Origin: RGIG3994 sp964461635
GTDB lineage: Bacteria; Bacillota; Clostridia; Oscillospirales; CAG-272
DNA length: 38,818 bases
Reading direction: 5' to 3'
Assembly (NCBI GenBank): GCA_964461635.1
Contig: CAYWVC010000009.1
Location: forward strand, 1 to 38,818
Notes under the pieces: generated by a model
Told to the model about the DNA's origin: nothing
Database searches by the model: none
The model's input: the letters and a program-made list of their open reading frames with translations, nothing else
Translations under genes and position numbers: made by a program
Part shown: positions 24,803 to 32,801 of the stretch, in pieces
Numbering within the stretch: position 1 is the first letter of the stretch
Layout: each line of letters opens with the position of its first letter

Positions 24803-26755
24803 TCAGTCTATCCCGATCTCCTCGTAGATCTCAAGCAACCGCAGCTCTATCTCATCCTTCCTTGCATCAAGCTCGGCGGCGCGCTGATAATCGGATGCCG
24901 CCTCCCCGTAAAGCTCCGCCGTTACGCGATCCAGCTCTTCCTCAAGCGCCTGCTTTTCTTTGGAGAGGCGCTCAAGCCTTCTCTGCTCGCTTCGCTCACG
25001 GGATTGGTTTCGCTTGCTCTCCTCGTAGCGAGCGCGGTTCTCGCTCCGCGATGTGTCCTCCTTGGACGCCAAGACTGCGTTTGCCGCCCGAGAGCGCTTA
25101 AATTCGCAATATTCGTCGTATCCGCCGCCCGCGTTTGTCACGCGGTAATCAATCATATCGCCGTCGGCTCCGCCGGGACAAAGCTCGATGATCCTCGTCG
25201 CCAAGCGATTGATAAAGGCGCGGTCGTGCGAAACGGCGATCACCGTACCGTCAAAGTTAGCAACGGCATCCTCAAGCGCCTCCCGCGAACCGATATCGAG
25301 GTGATTCGTCGGCTCGTCAAGAATCAACAGGTTCATGTGCGACATAATAAGCTTGGCAAGCATCAGCCTTGCGCGCTCGCCGCCGCTGAGCATTCCCACG
25401 CTCTTCTCCATATCGTCGGCAAAAAATCGGAATGCCGCCAAGGTCGACCGTATCTCAAGCTCGGTTTTTGCGGGATAGGCGTTATGGAGCTCGCTCATAA
25501 CGGTATTTGAGTCGTTCAGCGTGCGGTTTTCCTGATCGTAGCACCCGATCTGCACGTTATATCCGCCCTCGATGATCCCGCGTGTCGGCTCAAGCTTGCC
25601 GGTCATCAGCTTTACAAGCGTCGATTTTCCGCAACCGTTACGACCTATGATAAACACCCGCTCGCCGTTCTTCACCAAGAAGTTAAGCTCCGAGAACAGC
25701 GGTGATGAGGAATATCCGAAGGTCAGACCCTTTACCGCCATTACCTCGCCGCCCGAACGGGTGCTTTGCGTAAAGCGAAGGTGTATCGGACGCGGTGCCT
25801 CGGGCGGAAGCTCAAGGCGATCCAGCTTGGCAAGCTGCTTTTCCCTGCTCTCGGCGCGAATGATATTCTTCTCGCGTCCCCACGCTCTTTGCTGAGCTAT
25901 ATATTCCTCCTGATGGGCGATATACTTCTGTTGCTCCCAATAATGCTTTATCTTTACCCGCAGATCGTCCTCACGCAGTGCCTGCGCCGCAGTATACGAT
26001 CCGTTATACAGGCTTGCGCGGGTATTTTCTATAAACAGGGTCTTATTCGTGACCTTATCAAGAAAATATCGGTCGTGCGAGATAACGATCACGCACTTTT
26101 TGTAAGCCGCAAGGTAGCTCTCAAGCCACGTCAGCGTCTCAATATCAAGATGGTTGGTCGGCTCGTCGAGCATCAGTATATCCGGCTCACGGCAAAGCTG
26201 ACGCGATATCGCAAGGCGCGTGCGTTGCCCCCCGCTCAAGGTATTCAGCGGGCGGTCGATCGCCCCCCCGTCAAATCCCATACGGAGCAACACGGAATCG
26301 CACCTTGACCGGAATTCCAGCCCGCCGTCGGCGATGTATTTTTCGTGAAGGTCGGTATACCTTTGCATAAGCTCGCCGTAGAAGCGATTTTCCGACACCG
26401 ACGACCACGCGGACAGCCGCGATTGCATCTCGGCGAGTTCGGTCTCCATCCGAGTCAGCTCGGGATATGCAAGGTACATAAATTCGCGCGGTGTGATACT
26501 CTCGTCCGTGCCCTCGGGCAACCGGAAGGCGCTGTCCTGCGCAAGCACTCCGATCTTTTTATCCTTGGCTATAAACACCTCGCCCTCGTCCGCGCTCTCT
26601 TCTCCGAGGATCAAGCGGAACAGCGAGGTCTTGCCGCATCCGTTCACCCCGACGATGCCCAATCTGTCACCGTCGTTGATCGAAAAGTTAACGTTCTCAA
26701 GTACCGTTCTCATCCCGTATTTCAGGGTAAGTCGGCTAACGCTTATTGCCGTCAT
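24803..26755 (-). CDS. ABC-F family ATPase (translation factor/ribosome protection type)
   Basis: A 650-aa protein with two ABC cassettes and no membrane segments, typical of ABC-F proteins that act on ribosomes. Walker A motifs are GVNGCGKTS and GRNGCGKST; signatures are LSGGQRTRLAISRQL and LSGGERARLMLAKLI; both Walker B motifs end in LDEPTNHLD. The interdomain linker (about residues 235-310) is long and charged, as in the family. A C-terminal charged coiled coil (about 575-640) follows, as in the Uup/YdiF-like groups. Assignment to a resistance or housekeeping subgroup is not possible from reading alone. It lies 19 nt downstream of the S24 repressor gene, so co-transcription is likely. Confidence 0.9.
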   Translation of the reverse strand: MTAISVSRLTLKYGMRTVLENVNFSINDGDRLGIVGVNGCGKTSLFRLILGEESADEGEVFIAKDKKIGVLAQDSAFRLPEGTDESITPREFMYLAYPELTRMETELAEMQSRLSAWSSVSENRFYGELMQRYTDLHEKYIADGGLEFRSRCDSVLLRMGFDGGAIDRPLNTLSGGQRTRLAISRQLCREPDILMLDEPTNHLDIETLTWLESYLAAYKKCVIVISHDRYFLDKVTNKTLFIENTRASLYNGSYTAAQALREDDLRVKIKHYWEQQKYIAHQEEYIAQQRAWGREKNIIRAESREKQLAKLDRLELPPEAPRPIHLRFTQSTRSGGEVMAVKGLTFGYSSSPLFSELNFLVKNGERVFIIGRNGCGKSTLVKLMTGKLEPTRGIIEGGYNVQIGCYDQENRTLNDSNTVMSELHNAYPAKTELEIRSTLAAFRFFADDMEKSVGMLSGGERARLMLAKLIMSHMNLLILDEPTNHLDIGSREALEDAVANFDGTVIAVSHDRAFINRLATRIIELCPGGADGDMIDYRVTNAGGGYDEYCEFKRSRAANAVLASKEDTSRSENRARYEESKRNQSRERSEQRRLERLSKEKQALEEELDRVTAELYGEAASDYQRAAELDARKDEIELRLLEIYEEIGID

Positions 26756-26774
26756 ATAATATCAGATGATCCTT

Positions 26775-27401
26775 TCAAAGCTTAATTTTTACCTCTACCG
26801 CCACCCCGAGTATCCGGGCGTCGCCCGACTCAAAATCCTCCGGAGTGAGCTCGATCGGTGTGTAATCGCTGTTTTCCGGCACGAGCAGGATCCTTCTTCG
26901 TATGCGACGGAAGCGCTTAACCGTCGCGCTCTCTCCCCCGACGAGGCACGCAACGATCTCGCCGTCCTCGGCGTACTGTTGCTTGCGAAAAAGCACGAGC
27001 GAGCCGTCCACCATCCCGCAATCCTTCATACTGTCGCCGCTGACCTTGAGATAAAAATAATCGTCCGCATCGTCGATGTCGGCAAGCTCGTAGCCGAGAA
27101 GTGTCTCATTCGTTATTATCGGTGTGCCGGCACGAATTATGCCGATGATCGGGACCATCTTACGCGCCACCGCCGCCTTGTAGCTCCGTCGCTCCACGGC
27201 GAGCTCGGCATCACTGCCGATAAGGTAGTCCACGGGCACGTCAAAATAATCGGCGATCAGCTTGAGCTTATCCGCCTTCGGTGTGGATCTCCCGTTCTTC
27301 CAATCGGTAAACGTAGAGTTTGATATTCCCGTAGCCTTTGCCACGCGATACACTGTGGTGCCGTGACTCTTAAGAAGTGCTTCAAACCTATTATAATTCA
27401 T
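26775..27401 (-). CDS. XRE-family repressor with S24 (LexA/CI-like) autoprotease domain
   Basis: A 208-aa regulator. Residues 1-62 are an XRE helix-turn-helix (VYRVAKATGISNSTFTDWKNG). The C-terminal S24 domain has the Ala91-Gly92 cleavage site (IIRAGTP), nucleophile Ser124 in VSGDSM and Lys162 in ATVKRF, so RecA-stimulated self-cleavage after DNA damage is expected. It resembles phage CI/HdiR-type repressors more than housekeeping LexA, which has a winged-helix N-terminus. The ATG is preceded by GGAGGAAAGG. A leader of about 200 nt separates it from its promoter at 27607-27635, and that leader carries a long inverted repeat. The ABC-F gene follows 19 nt downstream. Confidence 0.9.
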   Translation of the reverse strand: MNYNRFEALLKSHGTTVYRVAKATGISNSTFTDWKNGRSTPKADKLKLIADYFDVPVDYLIGSDAELAVERRSYKAAVARKMVPIIGIIRAGTPIITNETLLGYELADIDDADDYFYLKVSGDSMKDCGMVDGSLVLFRKQQYAEDGEIVACLVGGESATVKRFRRIRRRILLVPENSDYTPIELTPEDFESGDARILGVAVEVKIKL

Positions 27402-27453
27402 AACGGTTTCCTTTCCTCCGATAACGCCGGGCTTGCCCCCCGCCGATCATTAC

Positions 27454-27498
27454 TTACGCATATTTTTGCACAATTACCCGTCGCAATTATATGCGTAA
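27454..27498. repeat. 10-bp perfect inverted repeat in the S24 repressor leader
   Basis: TTACGCATAT (27454-27463) and ATATGCGTAA (27489-27498) are perfect inverted copies 25 bp apart, with TTGC/GCAA able to extend the stem inside. Two GCA-N6-TGC dyads (27458-27469 and 27483-27494) coincide with the arms, so these could be operator half-sites for the repressor or an RNA hairpin in its leader. Confidence 0.6.
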
Positions 27499-27530
27499 TA
27501 GACAAACATTCGCATTTTCCAAAATGGCCA

Positions 27531-27559
27531 TTGACATTATTACGGTTTTGCGATATAAT
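27531..27559 (+). promoter_or_regulatory. Plus-strand promoter for the phage-type HTH gene
   Basis: A consensus TTGACA (27531-27536), 17 nt, TATAAT (27554-27559). It points toward 27733 and faces the minus-strand promoter at 27607-27635. Confidence 0.75.
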
Positions 27560-27606
27560 CTATCTGCAATGCCGACAGCCCCGCGGCAAGCAATTCAACT
27601 GTCCTT

Positions 27607-27635
27607 ATTATAGGCTATATGCCGTCTTTTGTCAA
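27607..27635 (-). promoter_or_regulatory. Minus-strand promoter for the S24 repressor-ABC-F transcript
   Basis: A consensus TTGACA (27630-27635), 17 nt, TATAAT (27607-27612). Transcription from here runs through the opposing promoter at 27531-27559. Confidence 0.75.
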
Positions 27636-27732
27636 GAGGCATATCAATTTTTCAAGAAAAACATTTGCAAATCCGAATGCTTTGTAATTCGGAAATCCGC
27701 CTGCATTATTAAAACGGAAAGGAGTCCCTGTT

Positions 27733-28110
27733 ATGACCTCGGACGAACGCATTATGAAAGCCGACACCACGCTGTCCTGCTACCGCAAGCTTAAAAGCAT
27801 ACTTGAATCATCGGAAAGCCTCGGGGACTACGCCAACGTAGATTTGGATGCCGTAAAAGCCGACCTCTTTGAGCTGCACCGCTCGGTCACCTCACTGTAC
27901 CCGTCGTCGGAAAGGCTGTTGCTTATACAGCACTACATAAACGGAAACACGTTTGAGGTCTGCGCCGAGCTGCTCGGCATATCGCGCCGAAGCGTTTTCC
28001 GACTTCGCAAGCGCGCCTTGGAGCTCTATTTCAATAAAAGAATAGGCGAAGGTAAAGACGGCAGTGACTTATGCCCATCGGCACGGAGCACCGCCGTCTT
28101 CAACGGATAA
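27733..28110 (+). CDS. Small phage-type (ArpU/sigma region 4-like) HTH protein
   Basis: A 125-aa protein. Its middle (SSERLLLIQHYINGNTFEV, then LLGISRRSVFRLRKRALELYF) looks like a sigma-70 region 4 helix-turn-helix, as in ArpU/RinA-like late regulators of phages. No phage structural genes are nearby, so it could be a prophage remnant or a chromosomal regulator paired with the S24 repressor. The start is well supported by AAAGGAG. Its stop codon directly abuts the stop codon of the convergent kinase gene. The last codons lie in an inverted repeat (AAGACGGC ... GCCGTCTT) upstream of a T-run, so a terminator may overlap the 3' end. Confidence 0.7.
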   Translation: MTSDERIMKADTTLSCYRKLKSILESSESLGDYANVDLDAVKADLFELHRSVTSLYPSSERLLLIQHYINGNTFEVCAELLGISRRSVFRLRKRALELYFNKRIGEGKDGSDLCPSARSTAVFNG

Positions 28111-29001
28111 TTATTTTTTCATTGCAATGGAAAGCGCACCGCAGACCGGGTCCTTGCTTGCGCGTACAAGATGCGCCGGCACTCCGCGAGCACTGCAAAT
28201 TCGCGCTAAAGCCCCGACGCAGTACGTATGATTCATCAATATACCGCCCGACATTACGGCTTTAAACGCTTCCCCGCCCCCGAAGAATACCGATGCGGCT
28301 TGCAGATACTCCGCAAGGCAGTCCATATTTCTTTCAATTATCGCAACAGCCACGGAGTCGTTCGCCTCCGCCGCCGAAATGACGCAGGGAGCAAACGAGG
28401 CAACGAACGGCTTGCCGCCCGCATAGATATCCGAAAGTGCAAGGCTCGGGTGCTTCCCGAGCTTTTCGGTAACGAGTTCGGTCAGGAGCGTAGTGCTTCG
28501 CCTGCCGTCGTAAGCGGCAAGCACCGCCTCCAGCCCGTCGCGCCCGATATCGTAACCCGATCCGCCGCTGTCTATGATCCAGCCCCAACCGCCGATGCGG
28601 TGAAGCTCGCCACCGCGCTGTGCATAGCACACGCTCCCGGTGCCGCTGATAAGGCAACAGCCATCCTCATCGGGTAGCTCTGCGGCAAGCGTCAGCATAA
28701 CGTCGCTGACCACCTTGACCTTGGCAAACGGAACTTTTTCCGTGATCGCCCTCTCAAGCTCTTCGCCTCGTCCCCCGGCACCGGCTATCCCGGCACAAAC
28801 GGTGACGGCGGGCGAAGCACCGTTCAGCAGTGCGCGGATCAGTCCCACGAGCCGCTCAACCGTAACGTCCGAGCCCACGTCGTTGGGATTCGTTGCACCG
28901 ACCGTGAGGCTTGCAAGCCCGTTGCCCTTCCCGTCGGTCAGGATCCCCTTCGTTTTGGTTCCGCCGCCGTCCACGGCAATGAAATATCTTCTTTCTTCCA
29001 T
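28111..29001 (-). CDS. BadF/BadG/BcrA/BcrD ATPase family protein, N-acetylglucosamine kinase-like
   Basis: A 296-aa sugar-kinase-fold protein. The phosphate-1 motif is AVDGGGTKTKGIL, followed by GATNPNDVG, and the central ISGTGSVCYA and GGWGWIIDSGGSGYDIGRDGL segments are typical of GlcNAc kinases and related N-acetylhexosamine kinases in this family. It probably phosphorylates an amino sugar in the cytoplasm, but the substrate is inferred from family. It begins 7 nt after the PFL-family gene with a weak ribosome binding site, suggesting translational coupling, and is last in that operon. Confidence 0.87.
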   Translation of the reverse strand: MEERRYFIAVDGGGTKTKGILTDGKGNGLASLTVGATNPNDVGSDVTVERLVGLIRALLNGASPAVTVCAGIAGAGGRGEELERAITEKVPFAKVKVVSDVMLTLAAELPDEDGCCLISGTGSVCYAQRGGELHRIGGWGWIIDSGGSGYDIGRDGLEAVLAAYDGRRSTTLLTELVTEKLGKHPSLALSDIYAGGKPFVASFAPCVISAAEANDSVAVAIIERNMDCLAEYLQAASVFFGGGEAFKAVMSGGILMNHTYCVGALARICSARGVPAHLVRASKDPVCGALSIAMKK

Positions 29002-29008
29002 AAATATA

Positions 29009-30370
29009 TTAATTCTTCAGCGAATGTATCGGTGCCGGTATCCGCCCACCGCGCGAAATAAAGCGCGAGGGCGAGGCACTCTTGACCGGCATCACCGGCG
29101 CACTGCCGAGCAGTCCGCCAAAGCTCACAACGTCGCCGACCCGCTTGCCGTAAGCGGGGATGACCCGAACGGCGGTGGTCTTCGTATTTGCAACGCCTAT
29201 GGAGATCTCGTCCGCTATCATTCCGCAGATAACGTCCTCATCAACGTCGCCGGGCACGACGATCATATCAAGTCCGACCGAGCATACCGCAGTCATTGCC
29301 TCCAGCTTTTCAAGGGTCAAGTCTCCCGACGTCGCCGCGGCGATCATCCCCTCGTCCTCCGAAACCGGGATAAAGGCACCCGAAAGCCCGCCGACACTGC
29401 TCGACGCCATAACGCCGCCCTTCTTCACGGCATCGTTAAGCATAGCAAGTGCCGCCGTCGTGCCATATCCGCCGCAAACGCCTACCCCCATATTCTCAAG
29501 TATACGCGCCACGGAATCCCCAATGGCGGGAGTGGGTGCAAGCGACAGATCGACGATGCCGAACGGCACCCCGAGTCTTTGCGATGCCTCGGTCGCCACA
29601 AGCTGACCGACCCTCGTTATCTTGAAGGCGGTCTTCTTTATTACCTCCGCCAAAGCCGAAAGGTCACAGTCCCCCGCTCGCTTGACGGCAGAAGCAACCG
29701 CCCCCGGACCGGATACGCCGACGTTTATTGCGCAGTCGGGCTCTCCGACACCGCAGAAGGCTCCTGCCATAAACGGATTATCCTCCGGCACGTTGGCAAA
29801 GACCACGAGCTTCGCACATCCGAGCGAACCGTTGTCCCGCGTCAGATATGCCGTGCGCTTTATCGCGCTCCCCATCATACGGATAGCATCCATATTGATG
29901 CCCGCCTTGGTCGTTGCGACGTTTACCGATGAGCAAACGAGCCCCGTCTCGGTCAACGCCTCGGGAATAGCCCCGATCAGCGTACGCTCGGCGCGAGTCA
30001 TACCCTTATGAACCAACGCGGAAAAGCCCCCGATAAAATTCACCCCGACGGCTTCCGCCGCACGGTCCAGAGTCTTCGCCAAGCGGACGAAGCCCTCCTC
30101 GTCCGAGACAGCTCCGCCGACCAGCGATATCGGGGTGACCGATATCCTCTTGTTCACTATCGGAATACCGTAGTCCTTTGATATAGCCTCACCCGTAGCG
30201 ACGAGGTGCTCGGCTTTTTTCGTTATCTTATCGTATATCTTGTCGCAAAGCCTCGATTCGTCGTCACTCACGCAATCCATAAGGGATATGCCCATAGTGA
30301 CCGTCCGAATGTCAAGGTTCTCCTCGCGTATCATACCGATTGTCTCAAGTATATCGGCTGTATTAATCAT
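29009..30370 (-). CDS. PFL-like family protein (UPF0210/DUF711)
   Basis: A 453-aa protein of the UPF0210 family, distantly related in fold to pyruvate formate-lyase-like barrels; its activity is unknown. The start (ADILETIGMIREENLDIRTV) and the motifs NKRISVTPISLVGGA, GMTRAERTLIGAIPEAL and GVSGPGAVASAV match the family closely. It lies after a gene for an ACT-domain protein (UPF0237), a pairing conserved across Firmicutes and archaea. The gap from the ACT gene is 69 nt and contains an 8-bp hairpin. The ribosome binding site is weak. Confidence 0.92.
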   Translation of the reverse strand: MINTADILETIGMIREENLDIRTVTMGISLMDCVSDDESRLCDKIYDKITKKAEHLVATGEAISKDYGIPIVNKRISVTPISLVGGAVSDEEGFVRLAKTLDRAAEAVGVNFIGGFSALVHKGMTRAERTLIGAIPEALTETGLVCSSVNVATTKAGINMDAIRMMGSAIKRTAYLTRDNGSLGCAKLVVFANVPEDNPFMAGAFCGVGEPDCAINVGVSGPGAVASAVKRAGDCDLSALAEVIKKTAFKITRVGQLVATEASQRLGVPFGIVDLSLAPTPAIGDSVARILENMGVGVCGGYGTTAALAMLNDAVKKGGVMASSSVGGLSGAFIPVSEDEGMIAAATSGDLTLEKLEAMTAVCSVGLDMIVVPGDVDEDVICGMIADEISIGVANTKTTAVRVIPAYGKRVGDVVSFGGLLGSAPVMPVKSASPSRFISRGGRIPAPIHSLKN

Positions 30371-30380
30371 AGCTTATATC

Positions 30381-30406
30381 CGAGCCCGCGAAAATGCACG
30401 GGCTCG
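30381..30406 (-). repeat. Intercistronic hairpin between the ACT and PFL-family genes
   Basis: CGAGCCCG (30381-30388) pairs with CGGGCTCG (30399-30406) around a 10-nt loop. There is no T-run, so it is not a standard terminator. It ends 10 nt before the PFL-family start and could affect its translation or mark an RNA processing site. Confidence 0.55.
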
Positions 30407-30439
30407 ATCCCCTTCAGTAAAGATCGGCTTTTAATGCCG

Positions 30440-30709
30440 TCAAATATGATGCATAGTATTGAATATATCCTCGTGCATTGCCGACACGACCAAGCCCCGA
30501 GCCTTGCCAAACGCCGTCATACGGTCGGCAAAATCGGAAAAGCTCACGTTCAGATCATCTATTCCCACTATCATTATCATCGCAAAGTAACCGTTGACCA
30601 CGCTTTGGCTGATATCTATAACGTTTGCGTTACATTCGGCGCAAAGTGAGCTCACTCCCGCGATTATACCGGTATCGTCACGTCCCGTGACCGTTATTAC
30701 TGCTTTCAT
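30440..30709 (-). CDS. ACT domain-containing protein (UPF0237)
   Basis: An 89-aa stand-alone ACT domain, a small ligand-binding fold. MKAVITVTGRDDTGIIAGVS is the family start, followed by NVIDISQSVVNGYFAMIMIV. The preferred start is the second of two adjacent ATGs (30712/30709) behind GGAAAGGAT; the frame is open a little further upstream. It precedes the PFL-family gene as in many genomes, so the two probably act together, perhaps with the ACT domain sensing an amino acid. Confidence 0.9.
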   Translation of the reverse strand: MKAVITVTGRDDTGIIAGVSSLCAECNANVIDISQSVVNGYFAMIMIVGIDDLNVSFSDFADRMTAFGKARGLVVSAMHEDIFNTMHHI

Positions 30710-30751
30710 CATTCTTATCCTTTCCGTGCAAATGCCACGCAAGCCAAGGGC

Positions 30752-32098
30752 TTACAGCTCCACTCCGCGGGCGGCAAGCACCGTTCGTATATCCTCTGCG
30801 GAGATTCCGCTCGGACTCAAGCCGCGACTCGCGGCAAGTGAGGCGGCGATGCCCGCCGCTTCCCCCATAGCCATACATATCGCCATTACCCGATAGGAGG
30901 CGTGCGCACGGTGCGTTCCCGATATGCACCGTCCTGCCACAAGCAAGCCGTCGGTGTCAATCGGCACAAGTGCTCCGTACGGGATATCGTAAGGCTGAGC
31001 CATATGCGAATGTCCCTCCGCCTGTCCGCCGCCGGACGGATTATGTATGTCAATAAGGAACCACGCTTTGTGCACTATTGCATCGGGGCGCGTTCTCCCC
31101 TCCTCAACGTCGGCGTCGCACACCGAATCCATACCGACGATACGTCGGGATTCGCGTACGCCGACGGTATCCGCCGAATCAACGACCCGGCAATCCTCAT
31201 ACCCCGGAACGTACTTGTGCAAAAAGTCAACTATTACGCCGATCTGTGCACGAAGCTCCGTTTCGGCGGCAGCGATCGACGACGGATCGAGCGGATCGTA
31301 TCCGTTGACCTGCGTTGCGTTCACCCCGCGCTCGGTGGGGCAGACCTTTGTGTGAAGTCGCACTATCGTAACGTTTTCGGGCAGCTCGCCTTCAAGATTT
31401 TTCTGCTTGCAAAGCTCCCGAAACTCCATACCGGCAAAGGGTCCCGACGGGATCTTAACCGGATCGGAGCCACCGAACACCGTGATAGCATCCGGCTTAA
31501 CGTTGTCCAACACAAACTCAAGCGACATAGGCTGAAGCCGCCCGTCACCTTCGCGACCGACGCGGAATTCACATCCGGCAAGAGCCGCAACGCATCCGTC
31601 ACCCGTGCAATCTATAACGGCGTTCGCCTTGACCGCGCGAAGTCCGCTTTGCGTTGAGAGTACGACACCCGTAACGCACCGACGCCCGTCCCCGGTGACC
31701 TCGGTCAAAGCATCCGCAACCGCGGTGCCAAGCCAAACGGTAACCCCGGCTTCCGAGAGCATACGGTCAAGAGCCGCCTTTGTGACCTCCCGATCCACAA
31801 GGACCTCTCGCCCGTTTCTCGTTTTCACGAACGAGGTCTCGCCCGTCTTGATCCTCTCGCAAACCTCATCGTACATCGTACCGTTGCTGACCGCTCCGAG
31901 CAACGGCGACACTGCCCCCATCGTAAGCATCCCGCCCACGCTGCCGTACCTTTCGGTCAACAGCACGCGTGAGCCCTGCCGTGCGGCAGAGACCGCGGCA
32001 CACACTCCGGCGGGACCCGCGCCGCAAACTATAACGTCAAACTCCCCCTCTGTCAGGGGAATATTTTTCGAATACTCCACAGTTCCGGAAAACATCAT
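30752..32098 (-). CDS. FAD-dependent oxidoreductase (FAD_oxidored family)
   Basis: A 448-aa flavoprotein. The dinucleotide-binding motif is DVIVCGAGPAGVCAAVSAAR, followed by LLTERYGSVGGMLTMGAVSP, and the C-terminal FAD segment is VAGRCISGTHRAHASYRVMA. AVIDCTGDGCVAALAG and VGVRESRRIVGMD are also typical of this family, which is often linked to catabolism of unusual substrates. No signal peptide. The start is one of two adjacent ATGs (32098/32095) behind GGAGGT. It is first in the operon with the ACT, PFL and kinase genes (42-nt gap to ACT), divergent from the DtxR-family regulator. Confidence 0.88.
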   Translation of the reverse strand: MMFSGTVEYSKNIPLTEGEFDVIVCGAGPAGVCAAVSAARQGSRVLLTERYGSVGGMLTMGAVSPLLGAVSNGTMYDEVCERIKTGETSFVKTRNGREVLVDREVTKAALDRMLSEAGVTVWLGTAVADALTEVTGDGRRCVTGVVLSTQSGLRAVKANAVIDCTGDGCVAALAGCEFRVGREGDGRLQPMSLEFVLDNVKPDAITVFGGSDPVKIPSGPFAGMEFRELCKQKNLEGELPENVTIVRLHTKVCPTERGVNATQVNGYDPLDPSSIAAAETELRAQIGVIVDFLHKYVPGYEDCRVVDSADTVGVRESRRIVGMDSVCDADVEEGRTRPDAIVHKAWFLIDIHNPSGGGQAEGHSHMAQPYDIPYGALVPIDTDGLLVAGRCISGTHRAHASYRVMAICMAMGEAAGIAASLAASRGLSPSGISAEDIRTVLAARGVEL

Positions 32099-32134
32099 GC
32101 AGACCTCCGTGATCTTTACCTTAAATACAGTAAT

Positions 32135-32163
32135 ATTATACTTTCTTTGTACGCGTATGTCAA
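32135..32163 (-). promoter_or_regulatory. Promoter of the FAD oxidoreductase-ACT-PFL-kinase operon
   Basis: TTGACA (32158-32163), 17 nt, TATAAT (32135-32140), about 40 nt before the start codon. Confidence 0.8.
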
Positions 32164-32192
32164 GCAAAGTGAAACAATAACAGTCGCGGGAC

Positions 32193-32221
32193 TTGATTTA
32201 TTTTTCGGTATGTGATATACT
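32193..32221 (+). promoter_or_regulatory. Promoter of the DtxR-family regulator gene
   Basis: TTGATT (32193-32198), 17 nt, TATACT (32216-32221) with GTGA before the -10. It is back-to-back with the divergent oxidoreductase promoter, only about 30 bp apart. Confidence 0.7.
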
Positions 32222-32253
32222 AAATACACTACGTAAGATCAGAGGTGAGATAT

Positions 32254-32619
32254 TTGAAGCAGACCGAATCGACCGAAATGTACCTTGAAAATATTCTCGT
32301 CCTCTCCGAGCAAAAAGGGAGCGTCCGATCCATCGACGTTGCCCACTACTCGGGCTACTCCAAGCCCAGCGTAAGTCGGGCTATGGGGATATTGAAGCGT
32401 GAGGGCTTTATTGATATAGACGCTTTCGGTTGCATTACGCTGACCGAAGCCGGTCACGACGTGGCAAACAAGATCCTTGAGCGACACCGTGTGCTGACCG
32501 CTATGCTGAAGAGCTTCGGTGTCAGCGACGAAACCGCCGCCGAGGATGCCTGCCGTATAGAGCACGTCATAAGCGACGAGACGTTTGAACAAATAAAAGC
32601 GCACGTAAACGATAATTAA
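32254..32619 (+). CDS. DtxR/MntR-family metal-dependent regulator
   Basis: A 121-aa regulator of the short, MntR-like class without an SH3 domain. The winged helix is visible (VAHYSGYSKPSVSRAMGIL), and the dimerisation/metal region has GHDVANKILERHRVLTAML and EDACRIEHVISDETFEQI, the standard DtxR-family pattern with His and Glu ligands. The likely start is TTG at 32254, five bases after GAGGTGA; the GTG at 32245 lies inside that ribosome binding site. It is divergent from the flavoprotein operon, so it might regulate it, but I see no clear MntR or DtxR palindrome between the promoters. Confidence 0.85.
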   Translation: MKQTESTEMYLENILVLSEQKGSVRSIDVAHYSGYSKPSVSRAMGILKREGFIDIDAFGCITLTEAGHDVANKILERHRVLTAMLKSFGVSDETAAEDACRIEHVISDETFEQIKAHVNDN

Positions 32620-32623
32620 GCAA

Positions 32624-32641
32624 AAAACACCGCCGCACGGC
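32624..32641. repeat. 18-bp inverted repeat, left copy
   Basis: AAAACACCGCCGCACGGC, directly after the DtxR-family stop codon. Its exact reverse complement is at 33364-33381, directly after the DUF308 stop. Together they enclose the DUF559 element. Confidence 0.85.
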
Positions 32642-32678
32642 AATGCACGATGTTATTATCGGCGAAATTGCCACAACA

Positions 32679-32727
32679 AAAAGTTCCCACAGACCAAAGT
32701 TTACGGTTTGTGGGAACTTTGTTTTTA
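32679..32727. terminator. Terminator after the DtxR-family gene
   Basis: A 16-bp stem with one mismatch pair (about 32680-32695 with 32705-32720) followed by GTTTTT on the plus strand. The minus side also has TTTTTG, so it may work both ways. Confidence 0.85.
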
Positions 32728-32752
32728 TAAGCAGAAAAAGCAGTTTAGCCAA

Positions 32753-32799
32753 GCCTTCTCCAGCGGGAGAAGGTGGCAGCCAAAGGCTGACGGATGAGG
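32753..32799 (+). repeat. Left double-hairpin arm of the DUF559 element
   Basis: Hairpin 1 is CCTTCTCC (32754-32761) with GGAGAAGG (32766-32773). Hairpin 2 is CAGCC (32777-32781) with GGCTG (32785-32789). GGATGAGG ends the arm at 32799. Confidence 0.85.
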
Positions 32800-32801
32800 T
32801 G

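Noticed and set aside
27421..27732. A canonical LexA/DinR box (CGAAC-N4-GTTCG) between the S24 repressor and the HTH gene
   Set aside because: No match was seen. The GCA-N6-TGC dyads are different and are reported separately.
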